Shown: positions 36,950 through 46,646 of the stretch, piece by piece
Layout of the letters: every line of letters begins with the position of its first letter
Numbering within the stretch: position 1 is the first letter of the stretch
Assembly (NCBI RefSeq): GCF_009755275.1
Contig: NZ_WQLA01000003.1
Coordinates: 186,001-250,000, forward strand
Direction of reading: 5' to 3'
DNA from: Mucilaginibacter aquatilis
GTDB taxonomy: Bacteria; Bacteroidota; Bacteroidia; Sphingobacteriales; Sphingobacteriaceae
Length of the DNA: 64,000 nt
Program-made: the position numbers and the translations under genes
The notes under the pieces: model-generated
Database searches by the model: none
Told to the model about the DNA's origin: nothing
The model's input: the letters and a program-made list of their open reading frames with translations, nothing else

Positions 36950-37855
36950 ATGAAGTTTAGCCATAAAACCCCGTTAGATGTGTTCCTGAATATGCTCTTT
37001 GAACGGTATCAGGACAAAGTGCCCGCGGTAAAGAAAATAACAAAGGCCCTTATTGACCAAGGTGTAGTATCATCACAAGAGGAGATAGTAAATGATCATA
37101 TTGCATTCCGTACGCTGGGAGTGCCTCATTTAGGAATACAATCTTTTGAACAGATTTTTCTGCATCACGGTTATCAAAAGCGCGATTATTATTATTTTGA
37201 AGGAAAGAAGCTAAATGCATTTTGGTACGCGCCTCCAAGCGGACAATATCCACGCATATTTATCAGTGAATTAATTGTCGATCAGCTTTCTTCTGCTGCG
37301 CAAGATATTATAAGTAAGTATACCCAGCACATAACGGCCGACCCGGTTTTAAGCCTTAACCTCGATAATGGCGAGGAAATAGGAGAGTTCTTTCATACAT
37401 TCTTATGGCCGTTACCCACAAAGCAAGATTATGAAACGCTATTAAATGAAAGCGAATACGCTGCCTGGGTAATTTTCAATCGGTATTACTTAAACCATTA
37501 TACTATAAGCGTACATGCTCTAATGGCGGGGTATAACACTTTGGAAGAGTTTGATGCCTTTGTTGAAGGTTTAGGCATAAAGCTGAATAATGCTGGTGGA
37601 GTAGTTAAAATAAGCGGAGACGGTTTGCTGAAACAGAGCAGCACCGTAGCCGAAATGCAAAACGCCACTTTTGCCGACGGAGAGACCATGCTTATTGCCG
37701 GCAGCTACGTTGAGTTTGCCGAACGCTTAATTTTACCGCAATATAAAAATTTGCCTGTTGAGCACATAAAGGCTATGCACCGCCGTGACGGATTTGAAAC
37801 AAATAACGCCGACAAGATTTTTGAAAGTACCTATACAGGGCAAACCAAATCGTAG
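36950..37855 (+). CDS. hglS: 2-oxoadipate dioxygenase/decarboxylase (HglS, DUF1338)
   Basis: HglS is an Fe(II) enzyme that converts 2-oxoadipate, a lysine breakdown product, to D-2-hydroxyglutarate with release of CO2. The 301 residues match DUF1338. NDHIAFRTLG places H50 and R54 four residues apart, as in the characterised metal His and substrate Arg of the family. LNHYTISVHALMAGYNTLEE supplies a further His and the C-terminal part a Glu-rich strand (GSYVEFAERLILPQ). The stop TAG overlaps a GTG of the next gene, which encodes a D-2-hydroxyglutarate dehydrogenase-type enzyme, the next pathway step. This strongly supports the call. Confidence 0.87.
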   Translation: MKFSHKTPLDVFLNMLFERYQDKVPAVKKITKALIDQGVVSSQEEIVNDHIAFRTLGVPHLGIQSFEQIFLHHGYQKRDYYYFEGKKLNAFWYAPPSGQYPRIFISELIVDQLSSAAQDIISKYTQHITADPVLSLNLDNGEEIGEFFHTFLWPLPTKQDYETLLNESEYAAWVIFNRYYLNHYTISVHALMAGYNTLEEFDAFVEGLGIKLNNAGGVVKISGDGLLKQSSTVAEMQNATFADGETMLIAGSYVEFAERLILPQYKNLPVEHIKAMHRRDGFETNNADKIFESTYTGQTKS

Positions 37856-37860
37856 TGTTA

Positions 37861-40767
37861 ATGCAGCAAAAGCTTAATGAGTTACGTGCCGCGCTTGAAG
37901 GAGAGTTTTACGCTGATGACGCGATGCGCATATTATACTCTACCGATGCATCTGCTTATGCAGAAATGCCGTTAGCTGTAGCTGTACCGCGTACAGTTAA
38001 AGATATAGCCAGGCTTATAAGTTTTGCCCGTGAAAATCATACTTCGCTTATACCGCGTACTGCGGGTACGTCGCTTGCGGGGCAGGTGGTTGGTAGCGGC
38101 ATTGTGGTAGATGTATCAAAGCATTTTAACAAAATACTTCAACTTAATGTTAATGAGCATTGGGTGAAGGTGCAGCCGGGTGTAGTGCGCGATGAACTGA
38201 ATTTGTTCCTTAAACCGCATGGACTGTTTTTTGGTCCCGAAACTTCAACAGCTAACCGGGCTATGATAGGTGGAATGGTTGGTAATAACTCATGTGGTTC
38301 AAATTCAATTGTATATAAGAGCATGCGCGAACATTTGCTTGAGGTTAAAGCCTTGCTAAGCGATGGAAGTGGGGTTGAATTCAAAAGCTTAAGCTTTGAT
38401 GATTTTATAGCTAAATGCAACGGCGAAACGCTCGAAGCAGCAATTTACCGTAACATCCGTGCACAACTAAGTGATTATAGCAATCAGGTTGAAATAAAGC
38501 GCGAGTTTCCAAAGCGAGGGATTGAGCGAAGGAATACCGGCTATGCAATTGATGCGTTGCTTGAAAGTGATCCGTTTACGGCAGGAGGTAAGGCCTTTAA
38601 CTTCTGTAAGCTTATTGCCGGCTCAGAAGGTACACTTGCCTTTATAACCGAAATCAAGCTTAATTTATCACCTTTACCGCCGCCCGTAAGCGGTTTGCTG
38701 TGCATTCACTTTAATTCCGTTGATGAGGCCTTACGTGCCAATCTTATTGCCCTTAAATATAGTGCGGGTGCGAGTGAATTGATTGACCATTACATATTAG
38801 AATGTACCAAAGACAACATTGAACAACGCGAGAACCGGTTTTTTGTAAGTGGCAATCCCGGAGCCATACTTGTAGTAGAGTTTTCGGGCGATAATGAAAG
38901 TGAGATAAAAGCAATTGCTTTAAAAGTCGAAGCTGAAATGCGCGAAGCCAAGCTAGGCTATCATTTTCCCCTTTTGTTCGGCAATGATACCAGGCGTATA
39001 TGGGCTTTGCGTAAAGCAGGCTTAGGATTGTTGAGCAATCTACCGGGCGATGCTAAACCCGTAGCGGTAATTGAAGATACTGCCGTTGCTGTTGAAGATT
39101 TACCAGCCTATATTGCCGAATTTAATACCATATTACAAAAGTACGGGCTCGATGCCGTTCATTACGCGCACGCCGGCTCGGGCGAGATTCACTTGCGACC
39201 AATACTAAACTTAAAGACTGAAGAAGGCAATCGCCTGTTTCGTGTAATTGCGCAGGAAATTGCATTACTGGTAAAAAAATACCAGGGCTCGCTAAGCGGC
39301 GAGCATGGTGATGGCAGGTTGCGCGGAGAGTTTATTGAGCAGATGATAGGGGCTAAAAACTTTGGCCTTATAAAAGAAATAAAAGCCACTTGGGATCCTC
39401 ATAATATATTTAACCCCGGTAAGATTGTTGATACACCGCAAATGAATACAAATTTGCGTTATAACCCCGGGCAGCAAGTGCCAGCAATTAAAACTGCATT
39501 CAGGTATAATGGCCAAAATGTGCTGCAACATGCCGAGCAGTGTAACGGCTCGGGTGATTGCCGTAAATCTCACTTAATGGGCGGTACCATGTGCCCATCG
39601 TATATGGCAACCCGCAATGAAAAAGATACCACCCGTGCACGGGCAAACATCCTGCGTAGTTATCTTACTAACTCCACGCAGCTTAATCGCTTCAATCATC
39701 CTGAGATAAAAGAGGTGATGGATTTATGCCTGAGTTGTAAAGGTTGTAAATCGGAGTGCCCATCTAACGTTGATATGGCTAAACTGAAAGCTGAGTTTTT
39801 ACAACATTATCATGATGCGAACGGTGTGCCCTTTAGAACCAAGTTGGTTGCGGCCTACGCTAAGTTGTCACAACTTGGTGCATTTTTGCCAGGCGTATAC
39901 AATTTTTTGGTAACCAATAAATTTGTAAGTCAGCTTTTAAAAAACACCATAGGCTTTGCGAATAAAAGATCGCTTCCAAGGCTTTGCAATTTTACCTTAC
40001 AGCATTGGTTTTCAAAACGTAAAGGTTATGCATCTGATAAAAAAGTTTATTTTTTTTGCGATGAGTATACAAATTATCAGGATGCGAATATTGGCTTAAA
40101 AGCAGTAGAACTGTTGGAGCGTTTGGGCTATCAGGTAATTGTGCCTAAGCATTATGAGAGCGGCCGTGCAGCAATATCAAAAGGATTGTTGCGCAAGGCA
40201 AAATCGTTAGCTAATAAGAACGTGGAATTGCTAAGTCAGTTCGTAGATATTAATACACCTTTGATAGGTATCGAGCCATCAGCAATTTTAACTTTTCGAG
40301 ATGAATTTCCCGATTTAGTGGATGAGCATCTGCTGCAAGCGGCACATAAGCTTTCCTCAAATTCATTATTGATAGATGAGTTTATTGCCCGCGAGATGAA
40401 AAATGGAAACATCAAAAAGGATCAATTTACTCATGAGCCAAAGACTATAAAATTGCACGGACATTGCCAGCAAAAAGCATTGAACCTGCTCGGTTCATCG
40501 CAATATATCTTATCGTTTCCTAAAAACTTTCACCTAGAAACAATACCCTCAGGATGTTGTGGTATGGCCGGTTCATTTGGTTACGAAAAGGAGCACTATG
40601 AGCTTTCCATGCAAATTGGCGAATTAGTTTTACTTCCTGCAGTACGTAACGCGCCTGAAGAAGTCATAATTGCTGCTACCGGCATCAGCTGCCGCCATCA
40701 AATACTGGATGGTGCAAACAGAACGGCACTACACCCGGTTGAAATATTATATGACGCGCTGCTATAA
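37861..40767 (+). CDS. FAD/4Fe-4S D-2-hydroxyglutarate dehydrogenase (YdiJ-type)
   Basis: This 968-residue fusion of a VAO-type flavoprotein and a GlpC-like iron-sulfur protein oxidises a D-2-hydroxyacid and passes electrons to the respiratory chain. The FAD domain (about 35-270) contains PRTAGTSLAGQVVGSGIVVD and GNNSCGSNS. The FAD-oxidase C domain ends with SLSGEHGDGRLRGEFIEQM. Two cluster motifs follow, QCNGSGDCRKSH...MCPSYMATR and CLSCKGCKSECPSN. The C-terminal cysteine-rich part includes HGHCQQKAL and IPSGCCGMAGSFGYEKEHY. The preceding HglS gene points to D-2-hydroxyglutarate; D-lactate or glycolate are alternatives. I use the ATG at 37861; a GTG at 37855 overlaps the upstream stop by one base. 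Confidence 0.88.
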   Translation: MQQKLNELRAALEGEFYADDAMRILYSTDASAYAEMPLAVAVPRTVKDIARLISFARENHTSLIPRTAGTSLAGQVVGSGIVVDVSKHFNKILQLNVNEHWVKVQPGVVRDELNLFLKPHGLFFGPETSTANRAMIGGMVGNNSCGSNSIVYKSMREHLLEVKALLSDGSGVEFKSLSFDDFIAKCNGETLEAAIYRNIRAQLSDYSNQVEIKREFPKRGIERRNTGYAIDALLESDPFTAGGKAFNFCKLIAGSEGTLAFITEIKLNLSPLPPPVSGLLCIHFNSVDEALRANLIALKYSAGASELIDHYILECTKDNIEQRENRFFVSGNPGAILVVEFSGDNESEIKAIALKVEAEMREAKLGYHFPLLFGNDTRRIWALRKAGLGLLSNLPGDAKPVAVIEDTAVAVEDLPAYIAEFNTILQKYGLDAVHYAHAGSGEIHLRPILNLKTEEGNRLFRVIAQEIALLVKKYQGSLSGEHGDGRLRGEFIEQMIGAKNFGLIKEIKATWDPHNIFNPGKIVDTPQMNTNLRYNPGQQVPAIKTAFRYNGQNVLQHAEQCNGSGDCRKSHLMGGTMCPSYMATRNEKDTTRARANILRSYLTNSTQLNRFNHPEIKEVMDLCLSCKGCKSECPSNVDMAKLKAEFLQHYHDANGVPFRTKLVAAYAKLSQLGAFLPGVYNFLVTNKFVSQLLKNTIGFANKRSLPRLCNFTLQHWFSKRKGYASDKKVYFFCDEYTNYQDANIGLKAVELLERLGYQVIVPKHYESGRAAISKGLLRKAKSLANKNVELLSQFVDINTPLIGIEPSAILTFRDEFPDLVDEHLLQAAHKLSSNSLLIDEFIAREMKNGNIKKDQFTHEPKTIKLHGHCQQKALNLLGSSQYILSFPKNFHLETIPSGCCGMAGSFGYEKEHYELSMQIGELVLLPAVRNAPEEVIIAATGISCRHQILDGANRTALHPVEILYDALL

Positions 40768-40923
40768 GCCAGATTATGCTATCGCCGATAACCGAAATAA
40801 GAACAAAGCTGAGACCTTGGTTTAAGGCCCTAATCGATATAAGGTTATATATTGCACAAAAAACAGTGCTGATTAGTGATGTGACAGAAATAAATTATAA
40901 GACATTGAGTTACCGCAACTACC

Positions 40924-41625
40924 ATGGAAAACGATGATAAGCTGGCCCGTATAATTGAATGGCGGATGAAGATTAAAGCGCGGTTTGAGGAGAAAATTAA
41001 GCTGACACCATCATTGGTTGATAGTGCACCTCGCGGTTCAGGCAAAATAAATCGTCATGGTATGCCATCTGTTCCTATAGGGCAAACTACTACAACCAAG
41101 TGGCCGGTGCTTGATTTAGGATATCATCCAAACATATCGTCAGACCGTTGGCGACTAACCATTGATGGTGCAGTACAAAACCCTGTACGTATCACATGGA
41201 AGGAATTTTTAGCTCTTCCACAAACTAAAGATGTTTCTGATTTCCATTGCGTAACCACATGGTCAAAATTAAACATGCACTGGAAGGGTGTAAGCATGCT
41301 CGACCTTGCTTCGTTAGTACAACCGCATGAAAATGCCACCCACATTATGTGCTATAGTTATGACACCTACTCAACCAACATTTCGTTAGAAGAAGCCTTA
41401 AAGCCCGATGTTTTACTGGTTCATACCTATGAAGGGCAGCCATTGCCTGTTGAGCATGGTGGCCCCGTTCGTATGATCACACCACAGTTATACGCCTGGA
41501 AAGGTGCTAAATGGATAAAACGTATTGAGTTTTTAACCGAGGATAAGCCCGGCTTTTGGGAGGATCGAGGCTATTCGAATACGGCGTACCCATGGCGCAA
41601 TGATAGATATAGTGATGATGAATAA
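40924..41625 (+). CDS. Sulfite oxidase-like molybdopterin oxidoreductase
   Basis: This 233-residue protein is an oxidoreductase with the sulfite-oxidase molybdopterin fold. The metal-binding cysteine is in DFHCVTTWSKLNMHWKGV near residue 109. RWRLTIDGAVQNPVRITWKE before it and GGPVRMITPQLYAWKGAKW after it are family motifs. There is no Tat signal, so it is probably cytosolic (YuiH-like) rather than periplasmic like MsrP. It stands alone, with 156 bases upstream that show no recognisable promoter. Its substrate is unknown. Confidence 0.85.
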   Translation: MENDDKLARIIEWRMKIKARFEEKIKLTPSLVDSAPRGSGKINRHGMPSVPIGQTTTTKWPVLDLGYHPNISSDRWRLTIDGAVQNPVRITWKEFLALPQTKDVSDFHCVTTWSKLNMHWKGVSMLDLASLVQPHENATHIMCYSYDTYSTNISLEEALKPDVLLVHTYEGQPLPVEHGGPVRMITPQLYAWKGAKWIKRIEFLTEDKPGFWEDRGYSNTAYPWRNDRYSDDE

Positions 41626-41650
41626 CCACATACTAACGCCGCTGATAAGT

Positions 41651-41658
41651 TATATTTG
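41651..41658 (+). promoter_or_regulatory. -7 box directly before the SNF2 gene
   Basis: A perfect TATATTTG ends 7 bases before the ATG at 41666. If used, the mRNA would be leaderless or nearly so. Confidence 0.5.
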
Positions 41659-41665
41659 CCGATGA

Positions 41666-44600
41666 ATGACTAATGCCGGTTTTAACAATGAGGAGTTGCC
41701 TTCGTCGCATACTTATGTACTTAATAAAAGTATAGGAGACCTCACTGACACCGTTATTGCCCAACACAGCACTGGTGGTCAGTACGCTACCGTTCAACCA
41801 TTGCAAGTTGATTTTTTGACTGTAAACAGAGGGATATTCAGTGCCATGTTCAATGCTGCATTGTTCCCCGTAGTCGAAGTTGTAAAGCTGGATGATGGCC
41901 TTCATATAACTTGCCATTGTAACCAAACAGGTAACCGGCTTTGCGAACACCAGGCAAGCGTTGTACAGTACATTACACACACCAATGACTTACGCTTATT
42001 TTTTGATGATGACCTGCGTAATCAGCATCTTAAGCAAAAAGCTATTGAATTTGGCCTGCAAAACGAACCTGATTTAAGCCTTTATTTTGAACTTATTTAT
42101 AAAGATGGTGCCGCATTTGTAAAGCCCCTGCAACATGGGTTATACCCTGTAAACCTAAACAGCCTTAGCCATATGAAGCAATTGCTGCTTCCCAAACAAG
42201 AGGTACCGTTAGCTCATCAAAATGATAATTTCCAGCAGCGTTTTATTGTTTTTAAACAGCATAAGTATTATAAGCATTTAATGATTGATTTATGCGATGC
42301 GCCATTAACAAAAGATGCTAAGATCAAAAATCCGGTAGAAGCAGTTAATCCGCTTGAGCAGGTGTGGAGCACTGACGACCCGTTAGAGCTTAAGTTTTTT
42401 ACTGCTTTAATGCGTTTCCAAAGTGCTGTAAACGCAAAGGTAGATAATGCAACTATTCAAAGTCTTAAAGCTGTTGTTCGAAACCCTTTAAGCTTACCTT
42501 GCTACCTCCATAATAGCGAAATATCGGAGAAGTTGACAGCCAATGCTTTAATGCCCGTGAAAGTTAGCAGGGTAAAGCATAACATCAACATCAAAGTATA
42601 CATTGAGGGTGATTTTTATCGCGTATCGGCCACGTTACAACTGGGCAGCGTGGTTTATGCCCTTAATGAATTGCATATCACACACGATTATTTCATACAA
42701 GTGCCACAAAACCTATACTTGGTTAAAGATGTGCAGATGCTCAACATTATTGCATTTTTTGGCCGCATAGAGGCCGACCTGCTCATACATCACTCCAGGT
42801 ATAATCAATTACGAAGTCACGTTTTAAGTAACTTGGAAGAGAGTGTAAATGTTAGTTATACATACTTGAAGCCCGCAACGCAAGATCAGATTGCTGAACA
42901 GGGCTTTGACAAGAATCCGGAGATGACTATTTATTTATCAGATTTCGGACAGCATGTGATGATTTTTCCGGTGATGCTTTACGGCGAAACGGAGGTGCCT
43001 ATTCGTACAAAAAAGGAAATCCATGCGCAGGATAGTAAAGGAAAGTACTTTCAGGTAAAACGTAACCATGATGCGGAGGCTCACTTCATGTCCCTGATTC
43101 TTCGTCAGCACATAAACTTTGAAGAGCAACTGACAGATGAACTACAGTATTTTTATCTGCACAAAAAATACTTCTTAAACGCTGATTGGCTTTTGAATAC
43201 CTTCGAAAAATGGACCCATTCGAATATCAATATTTTAGGCTTTAGTGAACTAAGCAATAACAAACTTAATGCAAATAAGGTAAAGGTAACAGTACAGGTA
43301 ATAAGTGGCATAAATTGGTTTAATACTATAATTACGGCTCAATACGGAAAGCAGCGGGCATCATTAAAACACCTGCATAAAGCCATACGCAACAAAAGTA
43401 AATTTGTACAACTTGACGATGGCACACTTGGCATTTTGCCCGAGGAGTGGATGCAAAAATTTGCTGTTTGGTTTAACGTGGGAGAGGTGTTGGAGGATGT
43501 ATTGCTTACACCCAAAACCGGTTTCGCTTCTATTGAGCAAATGTATGATGCCAGTATGTTGGAGGCCAACGTTATACAGGAAATACGCAACTACAAAAGT
43601 AAATTTCAAGAATTTAAAAGTATAAAACAGGCTTCAATACCGGTTGGCTTAAACGCAACATTGCGTGGCTACCAGCAGGAGGGCTTAAATTGGTTGAACT
43701 TTTTAGATGAATTTAACTTTGGCGGTTGCCTGGCAGATGATATGGGTTTAGGCAAAACGCTTCAAATTATAGCGTTTATTTTGTTGCAACGCCAAAAGGT
43801 AGCAAACAATGTAAACCTGGTTGTAGTGCCTACATCACTGGTGTTCAACTGGCAAACAGAAGTAAGCAGGTTTGCGCCGAATTTGAAATTGCACACATTG
43901 TACGGTGCCAATCGGCGCAGATCCACAGCCGGGTTTGATGAATTTGATATTATTCTCACTACTTACGGTACGTTATTATCTGACGTTAATTACCTGAAAG
44001 AATTTGAGTTCAACTACGTTATTCTGGATGAGTCACAAAATATTAAAAATCCCGAATCGCAAAGGTACAAAGCTGCTCGCCTGCTAAAGGCCCGTAATCG
44101 TATAGCGGTAACTGGTACGCCTATCGAAAATAATACGTTTGATTTATACGCTCAGCTTTCATTTGCATGCCCAGGACTGCTTGGCAGCAAACAATATTTT
44201 AAAGAGATTTACTCAACGCCAATTGATCAGTTTAAAGAAGGCCGCCGTTCTGTTGAGCTACAGGAAAAAATCAAGCCTTTTGTTTTGAGGCGAACCAAAC
44301 AAGAAGTTGCCCACGAGTTGCCCGAAAAAACTGAAATGGTTGTGTACTGCGAAATGCAAACGCAGCAGCGCAAGTTTTACGAGGCATACGAGCGTGAATT
44401 TCGCGAGTATATATCGGCTGTAACGCAAGAAGAACTTCCCAAAAATTCAATGCATGTACTGCGCGGCTTAACAAGGTTAAGGCAAATATGTAATTCGCCG
44501 TTGCTAATCAGCGGAGATAAACTTCCTGGTAATGAATCAGCCAAAATTGAGGTATTGTTGGAGCAGATTCAAAGCAAAGCATCTAATCACAAAATTCTTG

Positions 44601-45046
44601 TTTTTTCGCAATTTGTTACCATGCTTAACCTTATAGGTAAAGAGCTAGACTGGTGCAATATAGGCTATACCAAGCTAACCGGTAGCACCAAAAACAGGCA
44701 GGCAGTGGTTGATGAGTTTCAAAATAATAATGATGTAAGAGTATTTTTGGTGAGCCTGAAAGCTGGTGGTACGGGTTTGAATTTAACTGCAGCTGATTAT
44801 GTTTACCTTGTCGATCCGTGGTGGAACCCAGCAGTAGAAAACCAGGCTATTGATAGGGCTTACCGCATAGGTCAGCAAAAACATGTAGTTGCGGTGAGGT
44901 TAATCTGTACAGACACTATTGAAGAAAAGATAGCTGTTTTACAGGAAACCAAGCTTAACCTTTCAGAGCATCTTATCGGGCAAGATGATGGTTTCTTCAA
45001 ATCCCTTAACCGGGATGACCTATTAGGTTTGCTTAATCATCCATGA
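41666..45046 (+). CDS. SWIM zinc-finger SNF2-family helicase
   Basis: This 1126-residue SWI2/SNF2 ATPase probably translocates on duplex DNA to remodel nucleoprotein or assist repair or transcription. An N-terminal SWIM finger (CHCNQTGNRLCEH, near 87-99) is followed by about 550 residues of beta-rich bacterial-SNF2 N-terminal region. The ATPase core contains ADDMGLGKTLQIIAF (Walker A, near 690), ILDESQNIKN (Walker B, DESQ), AVTGTPIENN, KILVFSQFVTML and NQAIDRAYRIGQ. All helicase motifs are intact. It is monocistronic. Related proteins are sometimes linked to RapA-like RNA polymerase recycling. Confidence 0.93.
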   Translation: MTNAGFNNEELPSSHTYVLNKSIGDLTDTVIAQHSTGGQYATVQPLQVDFLTVNRGIFSAMFNAALFPVVEVVKLDDGLHITCHCNQTGNRLCEHQASVVQYITHTNDLRLFFDDDLRNQHLKQKAIEFGLQNEPDLSLYFELIYKDGAAFVKPLQHGLYPVNLNSLSHMKQLLLPKQEVPLAHQNDNFQQRFIVFKQHKYYKHLMIDLCDAPLTKDAKIKNPVEAVNPLEQVWSTDDPLELKFFTALMRFQSAVNAKVDNATIQSLKAVVRNPLSLPCYLHNSEISEKLTANALMPVKVSRVKHNINIKVYIEGDFYRVSATLQLGSVVYALNELHITHDYFIQVPQNLYLVKDVQMLNIIAFFGRIEADLLIHHSRYNQLRSHVLSNLEESVNVSYTYLKPATQDQIAEQGFDKNPEMTIYLSDFGQHVMIFPVMLYGETEVPIRTKKEIHAQDSKGKYFQVKRNHDAEAHFMSLILRQHINFEEQLTDELQYFYLHKKYFLNADWLLNTFEKWTHSNINILGFSELSNNKLNANKVKVTVQVISGINWFNTIITAQYGKQRASLKHLHKAIRNKSKFVQLDDGTLGILPEEWMQKFAVWFNVGEVLEDVLLTPKTGFASIEQMYDASMLEANVIQEIRNYKSKFQEFKSIKQASIPVGLNATLRGYQQEGLNWLNFLDEFNFGGCLADDMGLGKTLQIIAFILLQRQKVANNVNLVVVPTSLVFNWQTEVSRFAPNLKLHTLYGANRRRSTAGFDEFDIILTTYGTLLSDVNYLKEFEFNYVILDESQNIKNPESQRYKAARLLKARNRIAVTGTPIENNTFDLYAQLSFACPGLLGSKQYFKEIYSTPIDQFKEGRRSVELQEKIKPFVLRRTKQEVAHELPEKTEMVVYCEMQTQQRKFYEAYEREFREYISAVTQEELPKNSMHVLRGLTRLRQICNSPLLISGDKLPGNESAKIEVLLEQIQSKASNHKILVFSQFVTMLNLIGKELDWCNIGYTKLTGSTKNRQAVVDEFQNNNDVRVFLVSLKAGGTGLNLTAADYVYLVDPWWNPAVENQAIDRAYRIGQQKHVVAVRLICTDTIEEKIAVLQETKLNLSEHLIGQDDGFFKSLNRDDLLGLLNHP

Positions 45047-45169
45047 TATAAGGTCAATGCTTTTCTGATTAATGGGCTAAGTCAGTGGCCTACATGCACC
45101 GTTATATCACCCATTATATATAATAGGTTTGAGTTTTTATGAAAAAACGAATATTTTGGTTCGACTTTT

Positions 45170-45850
45170 ATGCAAACTAAACTTATCGAAACAAATATAC
45201 AGCAAACGATAGATTACATCACCGAAACTGCAGCCGCCTACCCGGGAGTAACCATTATTCATGATTTGCGTAACTGGAAAGTAATCTGGATGTCGGGCAA
45301 TGGCTTAAAGCAGCTGGGAGTTGCATTAAGCGAAGTAACTGCACTTACAGCCGAAGAGTATCATGCCAGACATTTTAACCCCGAAGATGCCAAGGATTAT
45401 GTACCCAAAATTTTAGGATTAATCCAGTCTGGTAATCTTGAAGATAGCGTTACTTACTTTCAGCAGGTACGTATCAATCAATATGCCGATTGGACCTGGC
45501 ACATGAGCAGCACCAAAATTCTTCTTCGGGATGAGGAAGATCATCCTGTACTGTCAATAACGATGTCGTTTGCAATAGATGCCATGCACCATATGGCCTC
45601 CAAAGCATCAAGGCTATTAGAGGAGAACAACTTCTTACGGAAAAACTTCAGTTTATATAAAAAATTAAGCCATCGCGAGCGCGAAGTACTGCGAACGTTG
45701 GCTATGGGTAAAAGCGCTGCCAAAACTGCAGAGGAGCTATTCATATCAACCAATACGGTAGAAACACATCGCAAAAACATCAGGCAAAAACTTGGTACAA
45801 CAAGCTTTTACGAGTTAAGCCAGTACGCCCGTGCCTTTGACCTTATCTAG
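45170..45850 (+). CDS. LuxR-type transcriptional regulator with PAS-like sensor
   Basis: This 226-residue protein has an N-terminal PAS-like region (about 20-140; GVTIIHDLRNWKVIWMSGNG and a WTWHMSSTKILLRDEE strand pair) and a C-terminal GerE/LuxR helix-turn-helix (about 160-222; LSHREREVLRTLAMGKSAAK then FISTNTVETHRKNIRQKLG). There is no receiver domain, so the signal is presumably sensed directly. Targets are not evident; the neighbour on the right is an OmpA lipoprotein gene in the same direction. Confidence 0.85.
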   Translation: MQTKLIETNIQQTIDYITETAAAYPGVTIIHDLRNWKVIWMSGNGLKQLGVALSEVTALTAEEYHARHFNPEDAKDYVPKILGLIQSGNLEDSVTYFQQVRINQYADWTWHMSSTKILLRDEEDHPVLSITMSFAIDAMHHMASKASRLLEENNFLRKNFSLYKKLSHREREVLRTLAMGKSAAKTAEELFISTNTVETHRKNIRQKLGTTSFYELSQYARAFDLI

Positions 45851-45913
45851 CTCAAAAGGGTCAGTCAAAAGTTATTATAGTTAAATACAAATGGTGTTTT
45901 GCCGAATGTTTTA

Positions 45914-45921
45914 TAAGTTTG
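45914..45921 (+). promoter_or_regulatory. -7 box of the OmpA-lipoprotein gene
   Basis: TAAGTTTG fits TAnnTTTG and lies 19 bases upstream of the ATG at 45941. Confidence 0.55.
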
Positions 45922-45940
45922 GCGCCAAAAGCAATTGTTT

Positions 45941-46468
45941 ATGAATATATCTAAAATTAGTTTTTTAATAACTGCATTTGCAGTAAGCCTTACGTTTCAG
46001 GCTTGTAAAACAAAAAAGGTTGTAACTAAACCAGCAGCACCGGCCCCGGTTGCGCAACCTGCACCACCAAAACAGGAAAAACCTGTGCCTCCGCCTGCCG
46101 CGCCACCTCAGGAAGCTCCGGCACCGCCAAAGCCTAACTATAACTTCAGTAATATTCAGTTTGAATTTAATTCTGCCGTACTTAAAACCGGTTCATATGA
46201 ATTACTGGACAAGGTGGCTGCCGAAATTAAAAAGGATGCTTCAAAAACATTCATGATAAATGGTCACTCTTCAGCCGAAGGTAGTGCAGCGCATAACCAG
46301 TCGTTAAGTGAAGATCGTGCCAACTCGGTTAAGCAATACCTCGTTAACGCCGGCGTAAACGGAGCAGCTTTGAGTGTTAAAGGTTGGGGCGAAAGCAAAC
46401 CGCTTAACAACAATGGTACAGAAGAAGCGCGCGCTACTAACCGTAGGGTAGAGGTTAAAGTAAATTAA
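45941..46468 (+). CDS. OmpA-family peptidoglycan-binding lipoprotein
   Basis: This 175-residue lipoprotein tethers the outer membrane to peptidoglycan. The signal ends at C22 (lipobox SLTFQAC), then a proline/alanine-rich linker of about 45 residues reaches an OmpA C-terminal domain (about 70-175; FSNIQFEFNSAVLKTGSYEL, INGHSSAEGSAAHNQSLSED, GWGESKPLNN and ATNRRVEVKV). The Asp and Arg that bind diaminopimelate are in the usual places. The ATG at 45941 gives a normal signal peptide; a TTG two codons upstream is unlikely. It is followed by a strong terminator. Confidence 0.93.
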   Translation: MNISKISFLITAFAVSLTFQACKTKKVVTKPAAPAPVAQPAPPKQEKPVPPPAAPPQEAPAPPKPNYNFSNIQFEFNSAVLKTGSYELLDKVAAEIKKDASKTFMINGHSSAEGSAAHNQSLSEDRANSVKQYLVNAGVNGAALSVKGWGESKPLNNNGTEEARATNRRVEVKVN

Positions 46469-46492
46469 GCAAAAAGTGACATCTTAAATTTG

Positions 46493-46526
46493 AAGCCGCT
46501 TTGCAGTATGCAAAGCGGCTTTGTTG
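46493..46526 (+). terminator. Terminator after the OmpA-lipoprotein gene
   Basis: A 13-bp perfect stem, AAGCCGCTTTGCA / TGCAAAGCGGCTT, with a 3-base loop is followed by TGTTGTTT. Confidence 0.82.
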
Positions 46527-46564
46527 TTTAATTAAAATCACGAAAAAATCAAGCATTGCAATTT

Positions 46565-46580
46565 CTTAACCTACGTTAAG
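46565..46580 (+). promoter_or_regulatory. Inverted repeat upstream of the mhqO-like operon
   Basis: CTTAAC-CTAC-GTTAAG is a perfect 6-bp inverted repeat 66 bases before the start codon. MhqO/MhqD genes in Bacillus are repressed by a MarR-type protein, so this could be an operator. That role is an inference, and no regulator gene is adjacent. Confidence 0.35.
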
Positions 46581-46646
46581 TGTAGCTCTTTGTAATACTC
46601 CGACATTTGATTTAACAAAACACAACAAATACTTAAAACAAATATC

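Noticed and set aside
41633..41980. Antisense open frame over the start of the SNF2 gene
   Set aside because: It overlaps the SWIM-finger coding region and shows no recognisable protein features.
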